Source of the DNA: Desulfuromusa sp.
Lineage (GTDB): Bacteria > Desulfobacterota > Desulfuromonadia > Desulfuromonadales > Geopsychrobacteraceae
Assembly: GCA_027858895.1 (NCBI GenBank)
Contig: JAQIBX010000183.1
Span: 1 to 34,280, forward strand
Direction: 5' to 3'
DNA: 34,280 nt
Shown here: positions 18,770 through 25,099 of the stretch, one piece after another
Numbering within the stretch: the first letter of the stretch is position 1
How the letters are laid out: every line of letters starts with the position of its first letter
The notes under the pieces: model-generated
Told to the model about the DNA's origin: nothing
Database searches by the model: none
Seen by the model: the letters and a program-made list of their open reading frames with translations, nothing else
Program-made: the position numbers and the translations under genes

Positions 18770-19267
18770 ATGAGTCTGAAGATTGAAAAAATTCTTGTTG
18801 CTAGAGATATGAGCAAAGAATCCTCCCGGGTGATTCGCTATGCCTTGGAATTGGGGTGTAAATTCCATGCTCAGGTTCACGTGCTACATGTCATGCCGAC
18901 TGTTGATCCCTCAGTGCTAAATAGGGTGGCTTTGACTATGGGTGCGGATAAATTGGCTGAATTGAACGCACAAAACGAAGCAGAACTGGCCGAAAAAACG
19001 AAGGCGCAGTTGCATAAAATCATTCAGGAAGAAACTGAATTGATAGAGTGTGAAGTTGTTCACCCTCCTGAGGTCGAGGTTCATCATGGTGACCCGGTAT
19101 CAATGATCCTCAGTGTGGCTGATCGTCTGGATGTCGATATGATTGTTCTTGGCAGCCACAGTAAGGGACGATTAGCCTATGCATTCCTGGGCAGTGTGGC
19201 AGAAAAAATCTTGCATAAAAGCCATCGCACCATTGTTGTGGTACCGCCGCAAGTGAAAAATAATTAA
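18770..19267 (+). CDS. Universal stress protein (UspA family)
   Basis: 165 residues from ATG 18770, chosen because GGAG lies 7 bp upstream; the ATG at 18758 overlaps that site. The protein has the UspA alpha/beta fold pattern (KILVARDMSKESSRVIRYALELG at the start) and the ATP-binding signature GSHSKGRLAYAFLGSVAEKIL near the C-terminus. It starts 98 bp after the TRAP permease. UspA proteins next to TRAP transporters are known: TeaD of Halomonas binds ATP and modulates the ectoine TRAP system. A similar regulatory role is inferred, not shown. Confidence 0.88.
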   Translation: MSLKIEKILVARDMSKESSRVIRYALELGCKFHAQVHVLHVMPTVDPSVLNRVALTMGADKLAELNAQNEAELAEKTKAQLHKIIQEETELIECEVVHPPEVEVHHGDPVSMILSVADRLDVDMIVLGSHSKGRLAYAFLGSVAEKILHKSHRTIVVVPPQVKNN

Positions 19268-19292
19268 TCTTATCTACACGTTGTTGCTTCTG

Positions 19293-19324
19293 CCCCGCCC
19301 GCAAACATTGTGGACGGGGTTTTT
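19293..19324 (+). terminator. Rho-independent terminator after the UspA gene
   Basis: CCCCGCCC (19293-19300) pairs with GGACGGGG (19312-19319) with one mismatch, and five T residues follow. It ends the TRAP-UspA transcription unit ahead of tpx. Confidence 0.75.
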
Positions 19325-19344
19325 CTTTCAACGTCATTATTTGA

Positions 19345-19400
19345 TTGACTGTCGGATCAGGGGATGTAAATATCAGACAAATTTAGTCAGATATATATCT
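19345..19400 (+). promoter_or_regulatory. Predicted tpx promoter and adjacent palindrome
   Basis: TTGACT (19345-19350), 16 bp, then TAAATA (19367-19372) resembles a sigma-70 promoter. The 12-bp perfect palindrome AGATATATATCT (19389-19400) lies where transcription would start or in the early leader, so it could be an operator or merely AT-rich sequence. No regulator is assigned. Confidence 0.4.
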
Positions 19401-19427
19401 ACATCAAACCAATACAGGAGGTATGAA

Positions 19428-19952
19428 ATGAGTGATTATCAGGAACGTGAAGCCGCAGTATTATTTAAGGGGAATCCCGTCACTTTGCTTGGGGCTGAGG
19501 TTAAGGTCGGAGACACCGCACCCGATTTTCGTGTCGTTGACAATGGTCTGCAACCAGTGACACTGGCGACCACTGCTGGAAAGATTCGGCTGATCACCGT
19601 TGTTCCTTCTCTCGATACTCCGGTTTGTGATGCTATGACCCGCCACTTTAATCAGGATGTTGCTTCACTACCAGACTCTGTTACTGTTTATACCATTAGC
19701 GTCGATCTCCCTTTTGCGCAGAAACGTTGGTGTGGTAATGCCGGGATTGACAAAGTTCAGACCCTTTCCGATTATCAGGATCGCTCTTTCGGCTTGAATT
19801 ATGGGTTGCTGTTGAAGGAATTGAAACTGCTAGCGCGGGCAGTTTATGTGATTGATCAGAACGACAAGGTTGTTTATGTTGAACTGGTCCCAGAAGTGAC
19901 AGCAGAACCTAATTATACAGCAGCTTTGGAAGCAGTAAAAAAGCTTCTTTAA
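19428..19952 (+). CDS. tpx: Thiol peroxidase (atypical 2-Cys peroxiredoxin)
   Basis: 174-residue Tpx that reduces hydrogen and organic peroxides using thioredoxin. The peroxidatic cysteine C67 lies in PSLDTPVCD and the resolving cysteine C102 in KRWCGNAG, the spacing typical of Tpx. TAPDFRVVD matches the family N-terminus. The start ATG 19428 follows AGGAGG; longer in-frame starts are not supported. It appears to be a single-gene unit between the UspA terminator and a convergent symporter gene, with the hairpin repeat at 19958-20026 marking the boundary. It fits oxygen defence in an anaerobe together with the bacteriohemerythrin. Confidence 0.95.
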   Translation: MSDYQEREAAVLFKGNPVTLLGAEVKVGDTAPDFRVVDNGLQPVTLATTAGKIRLITVVPSLDTPVCDAMTRHFNQDVASLPDSVTVYTISVDLPFAQKRWCGNAGIDKVQTLSDYQDRSFGLNYGLLLKELKLLARAVYVIDQNDKVVYVELVPEVTAEPNYTAALEAVKKLL

Positions 19953-19957
19953 AATCA

Positions 19958-20031
19958 GCAAAATAAGGCTGTAGGTGTTTAGGCTGTAAGCTGTATTTAA
20001 CCTAACAGCCTACAGCCTTGTTTTGCTAGTT
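19958..20031. repeat. Large hairpin built from AGGCTGTA / CCTAACAGCC repeats, copy 2
   Basis: GCAAAATAAGGCTGTAGG (19958-19975) pairs with CCTACAGCCTTGTTTTGC (20009-20026), perfect in RNA apart from one G-U. Inside it, AGGCTGTA recurs at 19967 and 19981 and a variant AAGCTGTA at 19988. The right-hand part shares CCTAACAGCCTA and CTTGTTTTGCTRGTT with 738-775. It occupies nearly all of the 81-bp gap between the convergent tpx and symporter genes and may act as a bidirectional transcription block, although neither side has a good T tract. Confidence 0.65.
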
Positions 20032-20033
20032 CC

Positions 20034-21863
20034 CTAATATGGTCGACGCGCATCGGTTGATATTTTTCGTTCGCCGGTGGTTCTTTCGACCGGGTAACGT
20101 AATCTTTCTACCAGATCTTGAATTTCCTGTGGTGGTTCCGGGGTGAATTTGGAAACAATGTACATCAGCACAAAGTTGATGATCATGCCGACGGTACCGA
20201 TCCCCTCGGGGGAAATGCCGAACCACCAGTTATCCGGTTTGTTGGCACCTGGATTAATGAACTTGAAGTAGATAATGTAGATGGTGGTAAAGCCGATGCC
20301 GGCAACCATTCCGGTCATTGCTCCATAGACGTTGGTTTTTTTATTGAAAATGCCCATGATGATGGCAGGGAAGAAAGAGGCTGCCGCGAGCCCGAAAGCA
20401 AAGGCAACAACCTGAGCAACAAAGCCGAGTGGAAAAATCCCAAACAGCCCCGCAATAACCACCGCACCCGCCGCAGCACAGCGTGCCCACAATAACTCCC
20501 CTTTTTCTGACATGCTCGGCATCAACACCCCTTTCATCAGGTCGTGTGAGATGGAGGCCGAAATAACCAGCAGCAATCCGGCCGCGGTTGAGAGAGCCGC
20601 TGCTAACCCGCCAGCTGCAACCAGAGCAATAACCCAGTTAGGCAGTTGGGCAATTTCCGGGTTAGCTAGAACCATAATGTCACGATCGATATACATTTCA
20701 TTGGGGCTGTTTGTGACAATATTGGACACCCTTGCTTCGCCAAAGGACCCTGTCTGACCAGAATATTTGGGTTTTCCGGCGATCGCTTCCCCGGGTCCGT
20801 ATTGCATGACCCCGTCACTATTTTTATCGATCCAGGCGATCAGTCCGGTCGCTTCCCAGCTTTTAAGCCACTGTGGAGCGTGATCATATCTGACATTATG
20901 CACTGTTTTGATGAAGTTGGTTCGCGCAAAGACCGCGACTGCAGGGGCAGCGGTATAGAGGAGAATAATAAAAAATAGTGCCCAGCCGGCTGACGCACGG
21001 GCATCTTTAATTCTTGGAACAGTAAAGAAGCGAATGATGACGTGTGGCAGTCCGGCAGTACCGACCATCAGGGCAACGACAATAAAGAAGACATCAATCT
21101 TGGGTCGGACCCCGGAGGTGTATGCGCTAAACCCAAGCTCTCTATGTAGACCATCCAGAACATCTAACAGATATCTCCCCTGGGTTGATGCATCTTGTAA
21201 AATCTGCGCGCCACCGGAACTGATAGTGCTGCCAAATCCAAAAGCTGGAATCGGGTTGTTGGTTAACATGATTGAGATGTAAATAGCTGGAACCATGTAA
21301 GCAACAATCAGTACGCAGTACTGGGCAACCTGGGTATAGGTAACCCCTTTCATCCCTCCGAGGACCGCGTAGAAAAATACGATACACATCCCGATCACCA
21401 CGCCGGTATTGATCGGGACATGGAGAAAGCGGGAAAAAACCACACCGACGCCACGCATCTGCCCGGCAACATAAGTAAAGGAGATGAAAATGGCACAGAA
21501 AAGGGAAATGATTCGAGCACTTTGGGAATAGTAGCGGTCACCGATAAATGCAGGTACGGTGAATTTTCCGTATTTGCGTAAGTAGGGTGCCAGTAGCATA
21601 GCGAGCAAAACATAGCCGCCAGTCCAGCCCATCAGGTACATGGAACCATCGCGCCCCATGAAAGAGATGAGTCCTGCCATAGAAAGAAATGACGCGGCAG
21701 ACATCCAGTCGGCGGCGGTTGCCATGCCGTTTAACACTGGATGTATAGTTCGTCCAGCGGCGTAAAAAGCACCTGTCGAAATGGAGCGCGCGCGGATGGC
21801 AACCAGAATATAGATTAAGAAGGTAACGGCTACGAAAATCCAAGTCCAGGTGATAATACTCAT
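20034..21863 (-). CDS. Sodium:solute symporter, large subunit (copy 1)
   Basis: 609-residue inner-membrane protein of the sodium:solute symporter superfamily, related to ActP acetate permeases and to the subfamily that works with a DUF4212 small subunit. Conserved segments are GMATAADWMSAASFLSMAGL (about 46-65), GVTYTQVAQYCVL, and AAALSTAAGLLLVISASISHD (about 421-441, sodium-site region). A non-membrane insertion of about 85 residues (about 316-400) carries an EF-hand-like DKNSDGVMQY at 346-355. The small subunit is encoded upstream but separated by a 235-bp gap holding a repeat element. The substrate is probably a monocarboxylate (inference). Closely related in sequence to the copy at 25100-26911. 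Confidence 0.9.
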   Translation of the reverse strand: MSIITWTWIFVAVTFLIYILVAIRARSISTGAFYAAGRTIHPVLNGMATAADWMSAASFLSMAGLISFMGRDGSMYLMGWTGGYVLLAMLLAPYLRKYGKFTVPAFIGDRYYSQSARIISLFCAIFISFTYVAGQMRGVGVVFSRFLHVPINTGVVIGMCIVFFYAVLGGMKGVTYTQVAQYCVLIVAYMVPAIYISIMLTNNPIPAFGFGSTISSGGAQILQDASTQGRYLLDVLDGLHRELGFSAYTSGVRPKIDVFFIVVALMVGTAGLPHVIIRFFTVPRIKDARASAGWALFFIILLYTAAPAVAVFARTNFIKTVHNVRYDHAPQWLKSWEATGLIAWIDKNSDGVMQYGPGEAIAGKPKYSGQTGSFGEARVSNIVTNSPNEMYIDRDIMVLANPEIAQLPNWVIALVAAGGLAAALSTAAGLLLVISASISHDLMKGVLMPSMSEKGELLWARCAAAGAVVIAGLFGIFPLGFVAQVVAFAFGLAAASFFPAIIMGIFNKKTNVYGAMTGMVAGIGFTTIYIIYFKFINPGANKPDNWWFGISPEGIGTVGMIINFVLMYIVSKFTPEPPQEIQDLVERLRYPVERTTGERKISTDARRPY

Positions 21864-21943
21864 GGTTGAATTTCTCCCACAAGTCGACCTGTTGTCACTC
21901 TGTTGTTAATCGTCATATTCATAAGATCACAAAAAAACGGTCG

Positions 21944-22085
21944 CTATTCAGCACATCTGTTAGTAAAATCGGGACTGTCCCCAGGGTCATCGGGGCTGTC
22001 CCTGTTTTACAGTTTTGAAACTGCTTCGCGCCGCAAAAGCCTGGGACAGCCCCCGTACGGGGACAGTCCCGGTTTTGCTGAATAG
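21944..22085. repeat. REP/MITE-like inverted-repeat element
   Basis: A 142-bp element with 10-bp perfect ends (CTATTCAGCA at 21944-21953, TGCTGAATAG at 22076-22085). Inside are long arms AAAATCGGGACTGTCCCC (21965-21982) and GGGGACAGTCCCGGTTTT (22059-22076), one mismatch. A second nested pair is built from GGGGCTGTCCCTG and CCTGGGACAGCCCC. No transposase is encoded. The GGGACTGTCCC/GGGACAGTCCC core is of the kind found in REP elements moved by IS200/IS605-like transposases. It lies between the small- and large-subunit genes of one symporter. Confidence 0.75.
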
Positions 22086-22098
22086 TTTTGCGCGGCTA

Positions 22099-22359
22099 TC
22101 AGTCTTCAAAAACATCATATTTACGATCAAGTTTATTCATCAAGCGAACATAGGCAATGATCAGCAGGCAAAAGATCACTTCTGCTCCCTGATTGGCAAA
22201 CCAGAAGCCCAGGGGAAAGCCAAAAAACTTTATTTTATCCAACTGGTCGACGAAAACGATTCCAAACAGATAGGAGACGGTAAACCAAATGGACAAAAGC
22301 ATGGCGATATATTTAAGGTTTTGCTTCCAATATTTTTGTAGTTCCTGTTCTCTTGCCAT
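22099..22359 (-). CDS. DUF4212 small subunit of sodium:solute symporter (copy 1)
   Basis: 86 residues with two predicted membrane helices (about 18-38 and 52-74) and an acidic C-terminus ending KLDRKYDVFED. The layout matches the DUF4212 symporter small-subunit family, and the second copy in this window is also 86 residues with the shared PLGFWFA(N/Q)QG and DxKYDVxED segments. I chose ATG 22359, preceded by GAGG at 5 bp; the TTG five codons upstream is not supported. It would pair with the large subunit at 20034-21863, which here is 235 bp away because of the intervening repeat. Confidence 0.88.
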   Translation of the reverse strand: MAREQELQKYWKQNLKYIAMLLSIWFTVSYLFGIVFVDQLDKIKFFGFPLGFWFANQGAEVIFCLLIIAYVRLMNKLDRKYDVFED

Positions 22360-22487
22360 GCAGACCTCATGCAACCGACGTTCGGTTAGCTTTTGTGCCG
22401 TCTTGCCATCTAACTACAGTCCTCTATTCTAATCAAAACAGTATTTTACGCAATCAATAAATTTGCCTGAGAACCACTCAGATTGAA

Positions 22488-24401
22488 TCAACCGACGATT
22501 TTTGAAAAATGCCGCTTGGTTGAATCCTGTAATTTGCTGGCAACCCGAAAAGCTTCTTTGAGTAAGTCCTGCTCATTTTTTGTCAGAGCATAAGGGTCCA
22601 GGTAGTGACTGGGAAATTTTCCTTGTTCAATCAGTGAAATTTCATTGCGCAAGCGTAAAAAGGTAAACGCTTCGAAGGCCGCCTTGATATGTTCAGCGGT
22701 TTCCAGATTGATGACCTTCAGTTTCACCAGTTGATCAATCCGTTCTATGGTGGTGGTCGCATCAACCTGCTGCTCCAGGAGGAACATCCGGACACAATCC
22801 ACAATGAAGATACTGCCTGCCTGTTTAATTGATAGTTTCCCTTTAAGTTTTTTATCTTTTTCTAACGAGAATCGACCGATCAAACTCAGCGGAACCTTAT
22901 GTTTAAAATCAAGTTCCATCATTTGATAGAGGAAGAGCGGATGCGCTTTGATTTCATGGTGAACAATTTCTCTTAGCTCCCGACACAAGGTTGCATCACC
23001 AGCAATCGGCATGAAATCTAAAAAAATTGTAGAGTAACGCACCTTTTGCGCTTCCGGAACTCTGATCCAGTCGGAGACCCGCGCCTGCCAATCTTTCAGA
23101 CGACCTCTCCAGAGAGGATTATTGACCATGACCTGTCCATCGCAGCGGGGATAACCAATCCGGGCGAGTGCAGCGACAAGTTTCTCGGCAAAGGGGACAA
23201 TAAATGCGTCGACCTCCGCAATCATATCATCTGGAAAATCTTCGTAGATAAAACCGTTATCCTGATCCGGACCAAGCAACATTTCTTTGCGCCCACCACT
23301 CCCCATGATGATGAAGCAGAGTTTAATATCCGGTGGGTTATTGCCCTTGCGTTTCATCTCATCCAATACGATTTCATAGCAACGCTGGATAATACGATGG
23401 TGAATATAGGAAATGATTTCCATCGTTTCGATGTGAGAGCGGTTTTCACTCATCAGTGCCCGGGCAACTTTGATAATTTCTTCGCGGGCGAAAATCAGAT
23501 CTTCAACTGTGCGAGCTTTGCTGACATTGCCGATCAGCAACATCGACTTTTGGCTGCGGAATTTCATTAGGTCTTGCAGGGTGACAATGCCAACAATTTC
23601 GCCCCGATCCAGGATCGGCAGATGCTTGAGTTTATGCCCCATCATATATGTCGTTGCTTCATACATGAAGGTATCTGGGGCCATGGTGTAGGGCTGTGGA
23701 GTCATCACTTCGCCAGCATTCAATGCGCGGGCGTCTGAGGTGTCACGTGCGATAACTTTTTCCACCAGATCACGTTCGGTGACGATTCCGGTCAGTTGGT
23801 GATTAATGTCACAAACCAGTATGGCACTGATACTTCGTTGGATCATTTTCCTTGCAATATCTTTGATCGGGGTGTCAGGAGTACAGGTTTCAACCGGTGT
23901 TGACATGATTTCTGAGAGCCGTTTTTTGAACGGATAGGCCTCCATCTGCGCCAGGGTGCTCTTGGCATGGTCACTGACCATGTCAGAATAAAGATTGCGC
24001 ATGCGTGAATAGATGGCTTTGTTGAAATATTCAGTAATGTGGGGGTAATTTATCGTAATCTTGGATAGCAGAGATTTCGGGATCAGATAACATTCGGTCT
24101 CTTTGACGGTGCGCGCCCCCGCTGCATAACCATCATCGGTAAAAATTGGCGTACTGCCGAAGAAAGACCCCGTCTTACGGTAATCCACGATCATCTCAAC
24201 GCCACCTGGAGTTAGAACGACAATTTCGACTAATCCCGATTTGATCACATAGAGATATCCGGTTGGTGGATCATGTTGGTTGAAAATATGGATTTTCGCT
24301 GGGAATTTTCTAATTTCTGCGGCTTGATCGATTTGAGAAAAAATTTCTTCGGGGAGCTGAATAAATGGTTTTGTTTCGCGTAAGGTTTTGCTGAGACCCA
24401 T
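22488..24401 (-). CDS. cNMP-binding / CBS-pair / DUF294 nucleotidyltransferase-like regulator
   Basis: 637-residue soluble protein. Order: cyclic-nucleotide-binding-like domain (about 15-130, GYLYVIKSGLVEIVV...GSFFG), two CBS motifs (about 165-222 with MSTPVETCTPDTPIKDIA, and 232-285), a GlnD-like nucleotidyltransferase domain (DUF294, about 300-450) with GSGGRKE at 367-373 and the metal-binding D379-x-D381, and the DUF294 C-terminal domain (about 485-630). The architecture suggests sensing of cyclic and adenine nucleotides coupled to transfer of a nucleotidyl group, or regulation of the flanking symporters. Proteins of this type often sit beside ActP-like permeases. Target and reaction are not known. 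Confidence 0.88.
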   Translation of the reverse strand: MGLSKTLRETKPFIQLPEEIFSQIDQAAEIRKFPAKIHIFNQHDPPTGYLYVIKSGLVEIVVLTPGGVEMIVDYRKTGSFFGSTPIFTDDGYAAGARTVKETECYLIPKSLLSKITINYPHITEYFNKAIYSRMRNLYSDMVSDHAKSTLAQMEAYPFKKRLSEIMSTPVETCTPDTPIKDIARKMIQRSISAILVCDINHQLTGIVTERDLVEKVIARDTSDARALNAGEVMTPQPYTMAPDTFMYEATTYMMGHKLKHLPILDRGEIVGIVTLQDLMKFRSQKSMLLIGNVSKARTVEDLIFAREEIIKVARALMSENRSHIETMEIISYIHHRIIQRCYEIVLDEMKRKGNNPPDIKLCFIIMGSGGRKEMLLGPDQDNGFIYEDFPDDMIAEVDAFIVPFAEKLVAALARIGYPRCDGQVMVNNPLWRGRLKDWQARVSDWIRVPEAQKVRYSTIFLDFMPIAGDATLCRELREIVHHEIKAHPLFLYQMMELDFKHKVPLSLIGRFSLEKDKKLKGKLSIKQAGSIFIVDCVRMFLLEQQVDATTTIERIDQLVKLKVINLETAEHIKAAFEAFTFLRLRNEISLIEQGKFPSHYLDPYALTKNEQDLLKEAFRVASKLQDSTKRHFSKIVG

Positions 24402-24436
24402 GGAGATATCCCTATCTGTCTAAGATTGCCATAACG

Positions 24437-24461
24437 AAAAAGGCCTCCTCATGGAAGCCTT
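24437..24461 (-). terminator. Terminator or attenuator ahead of the cNMP/CBS gene
   Basis: On the minus strand a 9-bp stem with one mismatch (24440-24448 with 24453-24461, 4-nt loop) is followed by five T residues (complement of 24437-24441). It follows the small membrane-protein gene and lies only about 35 bp before the ATG of the cNMP/CBS gene, leaving little room for a new promoter. It may therefore attenuate rather than fully end transcription. Confidence 0.6.
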
Positions 24462-24529
24462 ACGTTGATTAAGAGAAGATTATCACAGTTATGGTGAAGA
24501 TAGGAAGGGCTTGAATTTTTTGCAGGCCA

Positions 24530-24898
24530 TTAATCGGTTACTGGATCTTTCTTTTTGCCAAACTGCATGGGATGAGCTTGAAAACGGATAATGAAATCGG
24601 CAATAATTTTACCCCAGATAGTGAGCCCTGCCACGGCACTCCAAGTCTCGTAAGGGTAGAGACCCAGAAGAACAGAAATAATTGTCCCGGCAGCAATTCC
24701 ACCGCAAATGAGATTGAGTAGACCGACAAAGGGGGCCCATTTTTTAGGATTCTTCGGCGGTAAACCGCGTTTGATGGCAACTTCAGAATAGTTCTTTTTG
24801 ATGAGAATTCGCCAGGCACGACGTATCCAGAAAAACACCATCGGAAACAGGGCCAGAAACAGAACCCATGTCAAGATCACACCAATATCAAAAACCAT
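24530..24898 (-). CDS. Small membrane protein of unknown function
   Basis: 122 residues; I do not recognise the family. Three hydrophobic segments are visible (about residues 5-27, 54-78 and 84-101), with a basic loop between the first two (KKNYSEVAIKRGLPPKNPKKW) and a basic C-terminal tail (FGKKKDPVTD). The start ATG is preceded by GAGGAG. It has its own predicted promoter and is followed by a hairpin terminator. It sits between the second symporter operon and the cNMP/CBS regulator on the same strand, so an accessory role in that system is possible but unproven. Confidence 0.75.
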   Translation of the reverse strand: MVFDIGVILTWVLFLALFPMVFFWIRRAWRILIKKNYSEVAIKRGLPPKNPKKWAPFVGLLNLICGGIAAGTIISVLLGLYPYETWSAVAGLTIWGKIIADFIIRFQAHPMQFGKKKDPVTD

Positions 24899-24972
24899 CT
24901 AAAACTCCTCAATGAAAATTATTCAAATTTGCGAGACTCTTTGTACCCGAGGTTGCTGAACCAAGCAAGAAA

Positions 24973-25000
24973 ATTATCTTATTTGTTCTACACTTAGCAA
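24973..25000 (-). promoter_or_regulatory. Predicted promoter of the small membrane-protein gene
   Basis: On the minus strand TTGCTA (complement of 24995-25000), 16 bp, then GATAAT (complement of 24973-24978). It lies just after the terminator of the symporter operon and about 75 bp before the ATG at 24898. Pattern-based call. Confidence 0.45.
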
Positions 25001-25012
25001 AAATAGATTCGG

Positions 25013-25044
25013 TAAAAAAGCCCCGCCAGCAGGACTGGCGGGGC
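25013..25044 (-). terminator. Rho-independent terminator of symporter operon 2
   Basis: A perfect 10-bp stem GCCCCGCCAG/CTGGCGGGGC (25020-25029 with 25035-25044, 5-nt loop) is followed on the minus strand by six T residues (complement of 25014-25019). It lies about 55 bp after the large-subunit stop. Confidence 0.88.
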
Positions 25045-25099
25045 AAACTGATCAGGGCGATCAAGGTCTAACGCACCGATCACATTGAACTAATAATTC

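Noticed and set aside
21944-22085. CRISPR-like or riboswitch reading of the palindromic region
   Set aside because: Only nested inverted repeats are present, no regularly spaced direct repeats; it fits a REP/MITE-type element better.
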